Made by a program: the position numbers and the translations under genes. From Diplocloster modestus (GTDB lineage Bacteria; Bacillota; Clostridia; Lachnospirales; Lachnospiraceae): a DNA stretch of 64,000 bases. Position 1 is the stretch's first letter. Each line of letters begins with the position of its first letter. The notes below the pieces were generated by a model that saw nothing but the letters and a program-made list of their open reading frames with translations, made no database searches and had not been told where the DNA came from. This document shows, in pieces, positions 14,959 through 23,951 of the stretch. Where the stretch lies: contig NZ_JAHQCX010000007.1 of the NCBI RefSeq assembly GCF_019042245.1, positions 61,132 through 125,131 on the forward strand, given 5' to 3'.

Positions 14959-16362
14959 TCAGCATTTTTCCGGGAAAGGATTCCATTCCTTGCTGAGGTA
15001 TTGTTTATTTTGTTCAATCACCTGCTCCATTACGCTTTTTCCCGGCGCTCCCAGCGTGGTCCGCTTATTCACACAGGTTTCCAGGCTGATGGCGTCATAA
15101 ATATCTTCTTCAAACACCGGACTGATCGTCTTGAATTCCTCCAGTGTCATGTCATCCAGGGCTTTGTTCTGTTCGATACAATACAGCACCAGGCGTCCCA
15201 CGATCCCGTGGGCGTCACGGAACGGCACGCCGTGATTTACCAGATAATCCGCGGCGTCTGTGGCGTTAGTGAAACCATTTTTTGCGCTGTTTTCCATCAC
15301 GTCTTTCCGGAACTTCATGGTAGACAGCATACCGGTAAACAGCCGGATACATTTTTTAACCGTGTCCAGGGCATCAAAGGTCCATTCCTTGTCCTCCTGC
15401 ATGTCCTTGTTGTAAGCTAACGGCAGGCCTTTCATGGTCGTAAGTAACGCCATCAGCGCGCCATAGACCCTGCCTGTCTTACCGCGGACCAGTTCCGCGA
15501 TATCCGGGTTCTTCTTCTGGGGCATGATACTGCTACCCGTGCTGAACGCGTCATCGATCTCCACGAACTGATACTCATTGGAATTCCAGATAATAATTTC
15601 TTCGGAGAAGCGGCTCAGATGCATCATAATAATCGAGCAGGCGGACAATAGTTCCAGTACATAATCCCGATCCGAGACAGAATCCATGCTGTTTTGCGTC
15701 GGTCCATAAAATCCCATCAGCTCCGCCGTCCTGTTCCGGTCCAGCGGATAGGTAGTCCCTGCCAGTGCGCCGGCGCCCAGCGGGCAGTAATTCATGCGCT
15801 TGAACACATCCTGCAGACGCTCCCGGTCTCTCTTAAACATCTCGAGATATGCTCCCAGGTGATGCGAAAGCGTTACCGGTTGTGCCTTTTGCAGATGCGT
15901 GAATCCCGGCATATAGGTCTCGGTATTTTCTTCCATAATATGGAGCAGAACCTCTAATAACTCCTTGACCAGGGATTCTATTTCCAGCACACCCACACGG
16001 ACATACAGTTTCATGTCCAATGCGACCTGATCGTTACGGCTGCGGCCTGTATGAAGTTTCTTTCCCACCTGGCCGATCCGGTCGATCAGATTCGCCTCCA
16101 CAAAACTATGGATATCCTCGTATTCTTCGGTTATCAGAAGTTTTCCGGATTCCACGTCTTCCCGGATTCCTTTCAGCCCCTCCACGATCTGCTTCATTTC
16201 TTCTTCCGTCAGCATTCCCTGCTGCGCCATCATGATCACATGGGCGACGCTGCCCTCTATATCCTGCTTATAAAAGCGCTGGTCAAAGGTAATGGATGCA
16301 TTGAAATCATAAACCAACTGGTCCGTCTGCTTCGTGAAACGGCCTCCCCATAACTGTGCCAT
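14959..16362 (-). CDS. argH: Argininosuccinate lyase
   Basis: 467 residues. It cleaves argininosuccinate to arginine and fumarate. HTGRSRNDQ (about 104-112) and the superfamily signature GSSIMPQKKNP (276-286), with the catalytic serine loop, are intact, as is THLQKAQP. The length is normal. AAAGGAAAGAGA precedes the ATG. argG is not adjacent. It lies about 100 bp downstream of deoB and upstream of asd, with no functional link apparent beyond shared direction. Confidence 0.96.
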   Translation of the reverse strand: MAQLWGGRFTKQTDQLVYDFNASITFDQRFYKQDIEGSVAHVIMMAQQGMLTEEEMKQIVEGLKGIREDVESGKLLITEEYEDIHSFVEANLIDRIGQVGKKLHTGRSRNDQVALDMKLYVRVGVLEIESLVKELLEVLLHIMEENTETYMPGFTHLQKAQPVTLSHHLGAYLEMFKRDRERLQDVFKRMNYCPLGAGALAGTTYPLDRNRTAELMGFYGPTQNSMDSVSDRDYVLELLSACSIIMMHLSRFSEEIIIWNSNEYQFVEIDDAFSTGSSIMPQKKNPDIAELVRGKTGRVYGALMALLTTMKGLPLAYNKDMQEDKEWTFDALDTVKKCIRLFTGMLSTMKFRKDVMENSAKNGFTNATDAADYLVNHGVPFRDAHGIVGRLVLYCIEQNKALDDMTLEEFKTISPVFEEDIYDAISLETCVNKRTTLGAPGKSVMEQVIEQNKQYLSKEWNPFPEKC

Positions 16363-16469
16363 AATATTCTCTTTCCTTTCGTATCTTTGCTAATTTTATT
16401 TATCATTTATTTAAATATAACTTATCCTTTTGGCCGTCCATAATTGTTTCACGCCAATATTCACGGGCG

Positions 16470-17636
16470 TCATCCGATTATCTCGTTCAGGAACGAAGAA
16501 CCGTCTATTTTCTGTGGTACTCCGAAATAGTCCACTACCGTAGCTCCGATGTCCGCGAAAGTGGCCCTCGTTCCCAGATCCGCTCCTTTTCTGATCCGTG
16601 TTCCAGCAATTACAAGCGGCGTATACTCTCTGGAGTGATCGGTAGATGGCGTGGAGGGGTCACAGCCATGGTCAGCCGTGATCATTAAGATGTCTTCCTC
16701 TCTTAACCTCTCCAGCAGTTCGGGCAGCCTCTTATCGAAATAGGTAAGGGCTTTCGCGTAGCCATCCACGTCATTTCTATGGCCGTAGAGCATATCGTAA
16801 TCCACCAGATTCGTGAAGCACAATCCCTCAAAATCCCGATCCATATAATCCAATGTCTTATCGATTCCATCCTCATTGCTGACCGTCCTCACAAAATCCG
16901 TCACCCCATCCGATGCGAAAATATCCACGATCTTGCCCACGCTTAACACATCAAAGCCAGCTTCAGACAGTTGAGTAAGCATCGTAGCCTTGGGAGGGAG
17001 CAGTGAGAAGTCATGGCGGTTGCTGGTACGCTTAAAATCCGGGAATGCCCCAACGAAAGGCCTGGCGATCACCCGGCCGACTCCATGTTCACCCACCAGG
17101 AGCTCCCTGGCTATCTCACAGTCCCGGTACAGCTCTTCGATGGGCACTACTTCCTCATGCGCCGCCACCTGGAATACGCTGTCCGCCGAGGTATAAACGA
17201 TCAAATCACCCGTTTTCACATGCTGCTCCCCATAATCCCGAATGACATCCGTACCGGAATACGGTTTGTTACAGAGCCAGCCCCGTCCTGTCCGGCGGGA
17301 GAATTCATCCAGCAGTTCTTTCGGGAATCCATCTGGATAGGTGGGCATCGGTTTGTCCGATATCAGGCCCGCGATCTCCCAATGGCCGATGGTGGTGTCC
17401 TTACCCTTGGAGGCTTCCGATAGTCTGCACCAGGCGCCTTCCGGATGCTCTTCCCTCGGTCCGCAGTCCACATGATCAATGTTAAACAGACCTAATTTTG
17501 CCATATTCGGCATATCAAAATACGAGCTTGTGGAGCACGCCTTCAGCGTGTTACTGCCCTTATCGCCGTACTCCGCGGCATCCGGCAGTTCACCGATTCC
17601 TACACTATCCAGTACAATCAGAAATACTCTTTTCAT
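16470..17636 (-). CDS. deoB: Phosphopentomutase
   Basis: 388 residues. It interconverts ribose 1-phosphate and ribose 5-phosphate (and the deoxy forms) in nucleoside salvage. The alkaline-phosphatase-fold metal motifs are visible: FLIVLDSVGIGELPDA at the N-terminus, DTTIGHWEI around the phosphorylated threonine, and TADHGCDPSTPSTDHSREYTP near the C-terminus. ATG 17636 is preferred because GGAG lies seven bases upstream; the longer reading would translate GGACATGTCC repeats. Confidence 0.95.
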   Translation of the reverse strand: MKRVFLIVLDSVGIGELPDAAEYGDKGSNTLKACSTSSYFDMPNMAKLGLFNIDHVDCGPREEHPEGAWCRLSEASKGKDTTIGHWEIAGLISDKPMPTYPDGFPKELLDEFSRRTGRGWLCNKPYSGTDVIRDYGEQHVKTGDLIVYTSADSVFQVAAHEEVVPIEELYRDCEIARELLVGEHGVGRVIARPFVGAFPDFKRTSNRHDFSLLPPKATMLTQLSEAGFDVLSVGKIVDIFASDGVTDFVRTVSNEDGIDKTLDYMDRDFEGLCFTNLVDYDMLYGHRNDVDGYAKALTYFDKRLPELLERLREEDILMITADHGCDPSTPSTDHSREYTPLVIAGTRIRKGADLGTRATFADIGATVVDYFGVPQKIDGSSFLNEIIG

Positions 17637-17662
17637 CTTCATTCTCCATTCTTTTATTGAAT

Positions 17663-18086
17663 TAGGGACATGTCCATTTCGGTTTGGGACATGTCCATTT
17701 CGGTTTAAGCATCCCTTTACCAAGAGGTGATATGCATCTTACTTACACGCGAATATTGCAATTACATCTTACCTGTCTGACAGATCGTTCTGCGCTTTGA
17801 CTATCAATATAATAAACAGCCCTGCGGTAATTCCTTATAAGAAACTAGTATAAGACCCCCTAAATCTTATATGAATTATATCTATCAGCATCACCAAAAT
17901 TGCTGTTATTCATTATAGCACAGATGATTCACTGACAAAAGTAGTAAAAACATATATAAAGTCAGATGCATGATCAGTCCCACGATATATTAACTTATTA
18001 CTGTGCAGTATCCTGACTTGTCTCACAGCTTCTATATCCAATAAAATCGATATGGACATGTCCCAAACTGAAATGGACATGTCCCT
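17663..18086. repeat. GGACATGTCC repeats in opposite orientation around a gene-free stretch
   Basis: Two direct copies of GGGACATGTCCATTTCGG lie at 17665-17702, and two copies in the opposite orientation (GGACATGTCCCAAACTG, then GGACATGTCCC) lie at 18053-18085. The 350 bp between them are AT-rich and hold no gene; they probably contain the deoB promoter, though I could not place one with confidence. The palindrome is part of a dispersed family also found near 37.3, 46.8 and 56.7 kb. Confidence 0.7.
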
Positions 18087-18104
18087 CTTAAATAGAAATC
18101 AAAC

Positions 18105-18135
18105 GGGTCCGGGGAGCTTTTGGCCCCTCAGACCC
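18105..18135 (-). terminator. Terminator-like hairpin after spoIIIAH
   Basis: GGGTC pairs with GACCC and, inside, GGGG with CCCC. On the minus strand it follows the spoIIIAH stop by about 70 bp and leads into GTTTGATTT. It is the only candidate terminator for the spoIIIA operon. Confidence 0.5.
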
Positions 18136-18207
18136 TGATCGATAATGACGTATCGAAAAAAAATTTTATTCATGAAGAGGAATTCTAAGAGAATGTATGT
18201 ATTCCTG

Positions 18208-18906
18208 TTATTCCGTGGCATTCATGGTAGTAATGACTATATTTTCAGCGGGAACATCCGTCTTTCTTTTCACGATGTCTTCGATCTGTGCTCTTTGGGC
18301 ATCGGAGACCTCAGCCGCATTCACGATGACATCTGCCCCGTTCTCCGTAACGCTGACTACCACATCCGTGAAGCCCTTGGCTTCCAAAAGCATCTCTGCC
18401 GAAGTTTCTTTTTCTGCGATGTCGGTCATAGCGATCATGTTATCAATGGCCGTCTGCTTCTGCTCTTCCGTGATATTCGTGTTGTTGATGACTTCCAACA
18501 AGGTTTCTTTGTTTTTTGCCCGAAGCTGTTCTTTATCCAGCTTGGCCTGAGCCGCGAAACCTACGTTAGAGGAGTTGGCAAGCACCGCTTCGCCGGGAGT
18601 CTCGCTGCCGGTGCTGGCGACCTCATCAGAGGAAACAGCGGCGCCGTTGTCCAGATCCACATCCAGGCTCTCGATATCGCCGGATGAAGCCTGCTCTGCA
18701 GGCTGTGTCCCATCCGTGCTGGCCTGGGAGAGAATATCCTCGTCGGAAATGTCCGACAGTTCGTTTTCGGCCACATTGGTACTGCTGGTGGCCTCTGCGT
18801 CTTCCTTGCCCAGCTTGTTTCCCGAATAATTCAGATAGCCTGCGATCGCTATCATGATCGCCAATGCCGTTATAATCACCGAATTCTTTTTAAATATATT
18901 TTTCAC
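18208..18906 (-). CDS. spoIIIAH: Stage III sporulation protein AH (SpoIIIAH)
   Basis: 232 residues from the GTG at 18906, which has AATGGAGG eight bases upstream. The longer frame reads through the leader element and is rejected. One N-terminal membrane helix (VIITALAIMIAIAGYLNY) is followed by a long acidic Ser/Thr-rich linker (about 30-110) and a C-terminal YscJ/FliF-like ring-building domain (VVVSVTENGADVIVNAAEVS). In the SpoIIIA-SpoIIQ channel, AH sits in the mother-cell membrane and binds SpoIIQ across the intermembrane space. The linker is longer than in Bacillus. It is the last gene of the operon. Confidence 0.92.
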   Translation of the reverse strand: MKNIFKKNSVIITALAIMIAIAGYLNYSGNKLGKEDAEATSSTNVAENELSDISDEDILSQASTDGTQPAEQASSGDIESLDVDLDNGAAVSSDEVASTGSETPGEAVLANSSNVGFAAQAKLDKEQLRAKNKETLLEVINNTNITEEQKQTAIDNMIAMTDIAEKETSAEMLLEAKGFTDVVVSVTENGADVIVNAAEVSDAQRAQIEDIVKRKTDVPAENIVITTMNATE

Positions 18907-18932
18907 TTTTCTGCCTCCATTCTTGTTATTTT

Positions 18933-18944
18933 TTAAGCTTTCAT
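18933..18944 (-). other. Three-codon mini-ORF upstream of spoIIIAH
   Basis: ATG AAA GCT TAA, with the leader-element TGGAGGAAAAA placed at normal spacing before it. spoIIIAH itself starts 27 bp further on from a second copy of AATGGAGG. Translation of this minimal frame is possible but unproven. Confidence 0.3.
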
Positions 18945-18949
18945 TTTTT

Positions 18950-19009
18950 CCTCCATTCGTGCGGTCGCCACACGCACAAACAGGTAGATGTGAAAATTTA
19001 TTTTCACAC
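18950..19009 (-). repeat. Leader element before spoIIIAH
   Basis: Single copy in spoIIIAH sense: hairpin 1 (GTGTGAAAA/TTTTCACA), a shortened linker containing ACCTG, hairpin 2 (GTGCG/CGCAC), then AATGGAGG. It lies between spoIIIAG and spoIIIAH. Confidence 0.65.
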
Positions 19010-19027
19010 TTATTCATGGCTATCCCG

Positions 19028-19594
19028 TCATTTCATTTTCATTACTTTAATTTTATGTGCCTCTACATGAAATAATGCCTCAACTGCATCGGTTATGTTC
19101 TGAACAACTCTCGCATCTCCCCCGCCTTCCGCTATAATTATGACCCCCTCAATTTCCGGACCCAGTTCTTTTATAACATAAGGTGTCTGGGTGCCGCTGC
19201 CCTCCTGCGCGTATATTGTCGTTTCCTGCGTGTTCGTCTCCTTGGTTTCCCGGGTTCCTCCTTCGCTGTCTGTCTCCGTCACCACATTACCGGTGGTATT
19301 CTGGTCTTTCTCAATGATCTTTTCCCCTTTTGACTTGAGGGTGATCATCACATCCACCTTACCAACGCCCTCCACCTGGCCCAGCGCCTTTTTGAGTTTC
19401 TGCTCCAGCTCTGTCTCATCGGAATTCGAGGAAACCGCTGCGGCCTGCTGGACCGACGGCTGTTCTTTTTCTTCCTGCGTCTTGCTTTTCTTATCCGTGG
19501 GAAGTGCGATAATCACCAGAAGCACTCCTACCAGTAAAATGATCAGCAGCTGATCCTTTTTTAAATTTTTGATATTCAGCTTTCCCATTTTCAT
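19028..19594 (-). CDS. spoIIIAG: Stage III sporulation protein AG (SpoIIIAG)
   Basis: 188 residues. There is a membrane helix at about 14-33 (LLIILLVGVLLVIIAL), a linker, and a C-terminal ring-forming domain beginning near GVGKVDVMITLKSKGEK and ending DAVEALFHVEAHKIKVMKM. In Bacillus it forms a large ring of the feeding-tube channel between mother cell and forespore. An insert rich in Glu, Thr and Gly (about 95-130) sits in the domain, as in other SpoIIIAG proteins. AGAGG lies six bases before the ATG. It starts three bases after the spoIIIAF stop. Confidence 0.92.
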   Translation of the reverse strand: MKMGKLNIKNLKKDQLLIILLVGVLLVIIALPTDKKSKTQEEKEQPSVQQAAAVSSNSDETELEQKLKKALGQVEGVGKVDVMITLKSKGEKIIEKDQNTTGNVVTETDSEGGTRETKETNTQETTIYAQEGSGTQTPYVIKELGPEIEGVIIIAEGGGDARVVQNITDAVEALFHVEAHKIKVMKMK

Positions 19595-19597
19595 AGG

Positions 19598-20194
19598 CTA
19601 CCTCTGTATACTAATATTTATATTACTAGCGGAAATATTATAGAAGCGTTCCAAATCATTTTTTATGTTAATTTCTTCCATACTTTCGGGCTGATAATCT
19701 TCCTTTTTCTCTGTTCCGATACGGACAGGTTCGATATAAATCCCCTCCGCCTGTTTTTGGGAATATGCAGCCGTAATATGGATCTGACGGATACTGCCGT
19801 AATCCTCACTGCTCTCATCCTCCTCCATCACGACCTGAACGTCCACCGGATACAATCCGTCCTGTTCCACCACTTCCCCGATTTCTTTCGCCACCTCCTC
19901 CTCATATCCGGAAAACAGCCTGCTTTTCTGCGCATATTCGAAAGTTTCCGCCTGATCGTCCAGCTCATTTAATTCCTGCTCAAAGCTGCTGGTCAAAAAT
20001 GTAAAATCCATCGTGCGGTTTAATTTTAACAGGCTGGTGATCGGTGAAAGAACCAGTAATACCAGTACCATACCGGTGAAAAGCTTCACATATTTTTTAT
20101 AATTATTGTTGGGAAGTACATTCATAACCGCGGTGATCAGGATCAGATAGAACGCGATATTTTTTACCCACTGATAAATCTGTTCGATCAACAT
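19598..20194 (-). CDS. spoIIIAF: Stage III sporulation protein AF (SpoIIIAF)
   Basis: 198 residues from the ATG at 20194, immediately after the leader-element TTGGAGGAA; the longer frame reads back through that element. Two N-terminal membrane helices (about 10-30 and 37-60, the second LFTGMVLVLLVLSPITSLL) precede a soluble alpha/beta domain with VDVQVVMEEDE and IRQIHITAAY. It belongs to the SpoIIIA channel complex and has a ring-building-like fold in known structures. Confidence 0.9.
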   Translation of the reverse strand: MLIEQIYQWVKNIAFYLILITAVMNVLPNNNYKKYVKLFTGMVLVLLVLSPITSLLKLNRTMDFTFLTSSFEQELNELDDQAETFEYAQKSRLFSGYEEEVAKEIGEVVEQDGLYPVDVQVVMEEDESSEDYGSIRQIHITAAYSQKQAEGIYIEPVRIGTEKKEDYQPESMEEINIKNDLERFYNISASNINISIQR

Positions 20195-20196
20195 TT

Positions 20197-20253
20197 CCTC
20201 CAATCGTGCGTTTTCTCGCACATATAGGTATGGGTGAATTTTTTTGTTCACCC
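20197..20253 (-). repeat. Leader element before spoIIIAF
   Basis: Single copy: hairpin 1 GGGTGAA/TTCACCC (perfect), linker ATACCTATAT, hairpin 2 GTGCG AGAAAA CGCAC, then ATTGGAGGAA and the ATG. Compared with zwf, stem bases differ on both sides but pairing is kept. Confidence 0.8.
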
Positions 20254-20265
20254 GGTCTTTCTTTT

Positions 20266-21453
20266 TCAACCGGTCAGGCTGGAAGCGCTCACCACCGCGA
20301 TCGTAACCATAAACAGAACTGCCGCGGTAAATATCGCCTTCATGGACAGCTTGGCTCCCTCCCCTACACAGCTGATACAGCCCAGCATCCGTTTGTCCGA
20401 CACCGGCTGGACTACCGCCGCCACCAGTTTATAGAGAAATGTGTAAATAGCCAGCTTCAGCACCGGGACCAGGCAGATCAGCAGCAGAATAATCATGGCC
20501 GCCACCCCGATACTGTTCTTAATCAATACGGAGGACCCGATGATCACTTCGGTTACCGCGTTGATCGTCCCTCCCACCCCCGGGATAATACCCGCCGTCT
20601 TATTCAGCACCGATACCCGGAAAGCATCCACCGCAGGGGCGATCAGGCTTTGAATGACCGAAAACCCGATCACCAGCGCCAACAGTGATTTTAATATCCA
20701 TTCCACCACACTGCGGATCAAAGAAGCCAGTCTGGAGAGAAAGTCTTCTTTCGATAGGTTATTGACCAGGACCAGGATGACATAGATGTGGATCATAGGC
20801 AGGATAATATTTAGCAGGATCCAGTTTACCAGATACACCAGACCCAGGGTAAATCCATAGAATGCGGTAGCCGTGGTTCCCCCGCTGGCAACAGCCACGG
20901 TCAGAAAATACGCGGGGATCAGCGCCCTCATAAAATCCAGAATTCCTCCGATCGCGCCTGTGGTCAGTTTCGTGATCGTCTCAAAGGAGGTGATCAGGAT
21001 GGCCAGGAGCAGCAGATATATAATGTAAAAACTGACCTCTGCAATCTGTTGATTTTCGAATACATTGGCAAAATTCATGAATATGGCGGATGCGGTCACC
21101 AGAATCAGAATCTGCACCAGCATCCTGCGGTTATTGCCAAATTCCTGCTCGATTCTGCCAAAGACCAGATCCTTGACCAGATCCAGACTGAATTTTGCGT
21201 CTCCATCCAGTACCTTCCGGACGGTTCCCTCAAAATCCACATCGGAATCCCCCAGTACCTCATCCAGCGTCTGCTGGATATCCCCGAACTCTACCTCATC
21301 TAACAGGGAAGTATCCATCTGTTGGGAATCGGCCTGTAACGAATCTGTCTGGGAGGCTTCCGTCTGGGAGGCATAGGCACAGATACCGCCGGAGAAGAAG
21401 GCCAGGAAAAAGGCTGTCCAAAAAATAATTCTGCTTATTTTCACTCTTCCCAT
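20266..21453 (-). CDS. spoIIIAE: Stage III sporulation protein AE (SpoIIIAE)
   Basis: 395 residues. An N-terminal signal-like helix (IIFWTAFFLAFFSGGICAYA) is followed by a Gln/Ser/Asp-rich segment and then seven or more membrane helices (for example ILILVTASAIFMNFANVF, IIYLLLLAILITSF, AMIILLLICLVPVLKLAIY). It is the polytopic core of the SpoIIIA complex. The ATG at 21453 has AAGG directly against it, so the GTG at 21444, with AAAGGA eight bases upstream, is an equally likely start. It starts five bases after the spoIIIAD stop. Confidence 0.92.
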   Translation of the reverse strand: MGRVKISRIIFWTAFFLAFFSGGICAYASQTEASQTDSLQADSQQMDTSLLDEVEFGDIQQTLDEVLGDSDVDFEGTVRKVLDGDAKFSLDLVKDLVFGRIEQEFGNNRRMLVQILILVTASAIFMNFANVFENQQIAEVSFYIIYLLLLAILITSFETITKLTTGAIGGILDFMRALIPAYFLTVAVASGGTTATAFYGFTLGLVYLVNWILLNIILPMIHIYVILVLVNNLSKEDFLSRLASLIRSVVEWILKSLLALVIGFSVIQSLIAPAVDAFRVSVLNKTAGIIPGVGGTINAVTEVIIGSSVLIKNSIGVAAMIILLLICLVPVLKLAIYTFLYKLVAAVVQPVSDKRMLGCISCVGEGAKLSMKAIFTAAVLFMVTIAVVSASSLTG

Positions 21454-21457
21454 CCTT

Positions 21458-21847
21458 TCAGGCTGCCAGGAAGCCGTTAATGGTCTCCAGAAGAGCCAGA
21501 AGGATCGGCATGCTGACCGCCAGGATCGCCAGTTTACTGAACACCTCGATCTGGCTGGCTATGGTAGCATGACCAGCATCCTTGCAGATCGCGGAAGAGA
21601 ATTCAGAGATATAGGTAATTCCGATAATTTTCACCAGCGTACTGATATAAGCGCTGTGGACGGAAATAAAACTCTGTATGGTCTGTATTGCCTGAATAAT
21701 GATCTCCAGACGTCTGGCCGCGTAGAAGAAGATGACCAGGCTGGTAGCTATACTTATGTAAACGGAATACTCCGGCTTTGTCCCCTTTAACTGAACCGCC
21801 AATAAAATCCCCACAATACCAAGAATACCGATTCTCAGCATATCCAT
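21458..21847 (-). CDS. spoIIIAD: Stage III sporulation protein AD (SpoIIIAD)
   Basis: 129 residues with about four membrane helices, starting IGILGIVGILLAVQL, and the conserved VKIIGITYISEFSSAICKDAG stretch of the family. It is a small integral component of the SpoIIIA complex. The spacing to spoIIIAC is 15 bp and to spoIIIAE five bp. Confidence 0.93.
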   Translation of the reverse strand: MDMLRIGILGIVGILLAVQLKGTKPEYSVYISIATSLVIFFYAARRLEIIIQAIQTIQSFISVHSAYISTLVKIIGITYISEFSSAICKDAGHATIASQIEVFSKLAILAVSMPILLALLETINGFLAA

Positions 21848-21862
21848 ACGCTCTCACCGCCT

Positions 21863-22057
21863 TTACAACATGAATAAGTCCTTAATCGTCTGAAACAAAT
21901 CAAAAATATATGGCAGGATCCAGAATAATACAAGAATCAGTCCCGCCAGGCTGGTCAGGAAAGCATGCTCCTCCCGTCCGCTGTGTTTTAACACCTGGCT
22001 TAATACGGAAACCAGTATTCCTACCGCCGCTATTTTAAATATGAGATTAACGCTCAT
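21863..22057 (-). CDS. spoIIIAC: Stage III sporulation protein AC (SpoIIIAC)
   Basis: 64 residues with two membrane helices (LIFKIAAVGILVSVLSQVL and LAGLILVLFWILPYIFDLF) separated by a charged loop (KHSGREEHA). The length and sequence are typical. The ATG is preceded by GCTGGAGGTAAGC from a leader element that is partly duplicated upstream. Confidence 0.93.
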   Translation of the reverse strand: MSVNLIFKIAAVGILVSVLSQVLKHSGREEHAFLTSLAGLILVLFWILPYIFDLFQTIKDLFML

Positions 22058-22059
22058 GC

Positions 22060-22168
22060 TTACCTCCAGCGGCGCATTTACTGCGCCTTTTATTCAGGGA
22101 TGCGTGAACCGCTTTTCGTTCACACTTACCTCCAGCGGCGCATTTACTGCGCCTTTTTTTGTTCACGC
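22060..22168 (-). repeat. Leader element, about 1.5 tandem copies, before spoIIIAC
   Basis: The downstream unit has hairpin 1 (GTGAAC GAAAAGCG GTTCAC), a linker (GCATCCCTGAATAAAA), hairpin 2 (GGCGCA GTAAA TGCGCC) and GCTGGAGG. The upstream unit repeats hairpin 2 and GCTGGAGG exactly, 66 bp away, but lacks most of hairpin 1. Confidence 0.75.
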
Positions 22169-22184
22169 TTGCCTTCTCACACTT

Positions 22185-22703
22185 TTACAGGATCAGGATT
22201 GCGATAAAAATGCCGCCCATGACGCCCAGACAATGATATATTCTGGATTTTGACCCGAAAACTTTTTCTGCCGCATGAATTTCATTTTCCAGCTGTTCGG
22301 TATATAAGCCCAGCGTACCCAGCTGCATCTCATGATCCAGATATCCGATATTTTCCCCCATATGCCGCAGGCTCTCCAGATCCGCCTTGGTCAGGCGGGT
22401 CTCCTTTAAGTCCTCCCGGATGCGCCTGTCCCATATCTCCTGAAATGTCTCTCCCTCGCAGTGATCCATATCCTGTGCCACTCCGGCGAAGAAATCCTGA
22501 AAGGGTTCCCGGATCCGCCTGCCGATACTGGCAAATGCCTCCGGCAGCGGAGCCTTTACATATTTGATCTCCCCCTGCAGCATCAGCATCAGCTTCCTCA
22601 AATAATGCAGCTGGTCGATCCGAAGCTTCAGATCACGGCTCACGGAAAATCCTAGGCCCGTGGAGGCCGTCACCACCAGCAGAACACCGATCATCTTTAA
22701 CAT
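22185..22703 (-). CDS. spoIIIAB: Stage III sporulation protein AB (SpoIIIAB)
   Basis: 172 residues from ATG 22703, which overlaps the spoIIIAA stop (ATGTTAA); a GTG at 22712 is less well placed. There is an N-terminal helix (MIGVLLVVTASTGLGFSV), a soluble helical body (LRKLMLMLQGEIKYVKAPLPEAF is typical of the family) and a C-terminal helix (LGVMGGIFIAILIL). It resembles type II secretion GspF-like proteins and is thought to anchor the ATPase SpoIIIAA. Confidence 0.92.
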   Translation of the reverse strand: MLKMIGVLLVVTASTGLGFSVSRDLKLRIDQLHYLRKLMLMLQGEIKYVKAPLPEAFASIGRRIREPFQDFFAGVAQDMDHCEGETFQEIWDRRIREDLKETRLTKADLESLRHMGENIGYLDHEMQLGTLGLYTEQLENEIHAAEKVFGSKSRIYHCLGVMGGIFIAILIL

Positions 22704-23662
22704 CCCGCACACCCCTTCCTCAAAAGGCTGTCGCCCTTCGCATCAAAGATGTCCTGTACCGTCCCTACCTTTTTCCCGTTACACAATATGATATAGCGGT
22801 CAAAGGTGTGTTCCGCCACCAGCTTTTCCAGCAGCGGCTTCTGCAGAATATCCTGAAGGGAACTGCCGTGGACTGTGGCGATCAGCTTACATCCGCAGTG
22901 GATCACAGACTCAATGGCGTGGGCATCCTGGTAATCCCCGATCTCATCCACCGCGATCACCTGGGGGGCCATGGAGCGGATCAGCATCATCATGCCCTCC
23001 GCTTTCGGGCAGCAGTCCATTACGTCAGTGCGGATCCCCAGATCATTGCCGGGAACGCCCAAATACGAGCCCCCGATCTCAGATCTCTCATCCACCACTC
23101 CGACGGTTTGTCCTGCAAATGAGCCTTGTCCGTCGGAAATCTGCCGGATCATATCCCGCAGCAGGGTTGTCTTGCCGCACCTGGGCGGCGAGATGATCAG
23201 GGTGTGGCAGATCTGATTACCGTTCCTTATATAAGGAAGAACCGGATCGGCGCATCCTTTTATCTGATGGGAGACCCGGATATTGAGAAATGATATGTAT
23301 TTCAGGCTTTTCACCCTGTCCCCCTCCACGATGGTCTTTCCTGCGATTCCCACCCGGTGGCCGCCCTGGATCGTGATAAACCCCTGTTTCACCTCATCTT
23401 CGAAGGCATACAGGGAATAGTTGCCCACATATTCCAGGGTCTCCTGCACGTCCTGTTTGTCCACAATTACGGCCTGCACTTTGTCACTGCCAAGCGAGGG
23501 GGTCTCACTCACGAAATATTCGCGGCCTCTGTAGATGATCAAGAGGGGACCGTTGACGCGCAGCCTGATCTCCTGGAGGTCCTCGAAATTAAGGGGAAGC
23601 TGTTCCAGAAGGATCCGTATTCTCTTTGCCAATACTTTCATCAGTTCGCTTTTCTTGTCCAT
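22697..23662 (-). CDS. spoIIIAA: Stage III sporulation protein AA, ATPase
   Basis: 321 residues from ATG 23662 (AGAGGTGA upstream); the longer frame adds only low-complexity leader translation. It is an AAA/secretion-type ATPase: Walker A SPPRCGKTTLL (about 158-168), a Walker B-like VIAVDEIG (about 235-242) and the VDERSEI motif. It is the predicted motor of the mother cell-to-forespore channel and the first gene of the operon, overlapping spoIIIAB. A sigma-E-like promoter lies just upstream. Confidence 0.94.
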   Translation of the reverse strand: MDKKSELMKVLAKRIRILLEQLPLNFEDLQEIRLRVNGPLLIIYRGREYFVSETPSLGSDKVQAVIVDKQDVQETLEYVGNYSLYAFEDEVKQGFITIQGGHRVGIAGKTIVEGDRVKSLKYISFLNIRVSHQIKGCADPVLPYIRNGNQICHTLIISPPRCGKTTLLRDMIRQISDGQGSFAGQTVGVVDERSEIGGSYLGVPGNDLGIRTDVMDCCPKAEGMMMLIRSMAPQVIAVDEIGDYQDAHAIESVIHCGCKLIATVHGSSLQDILQKPLLEKLVAEHTFDRYIILCNGKKVGTVQDIFDAKGDSLLRKGCAGC

Positions 23663-23680
23663 CTCTTCACCTCTTAGAAC

Positions 23681-23708
23681 AATATATGTGGGATGTCCAA
23701 AAAAATGC
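23681..23708 (-). promoter_or_regulatory. Possible sigma-E promoter of the spoIIIA operon
   Basis: Minus strand GCATTTT (23702-23708), a 13-bp spacer and CATATATT (23681-23688) resemble the sigma-E -35 and -10 (CATACAHT-like) elements, about 20 bp from the spoIIIAA ATG. Known sigma-E control of spoIIIA supports it. The -10 match is partial. Confidence 0.4.
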
Positions 23709-23951
23709 ACGGATTTGAAAAATTTCTTTTTGGAACACGAGGGAGAAAAAACCGGGAAGGCCGCATTTTTTTTAAGACTGCGTTCCCATAATAGCATCTA
23801 CCGCTAAACCCTCTGCCGCTTCTTTTCCCGTCATCGTTTGTTTCATCTGTACCTTCCAGGTTTCCTATCCATGCATATCTTCTGGACGGTTACCGCCCTC
23901 CATAAACTTCCAAAATATAACATACAAAGCCATATCTTCCGTAAAAAAGAA

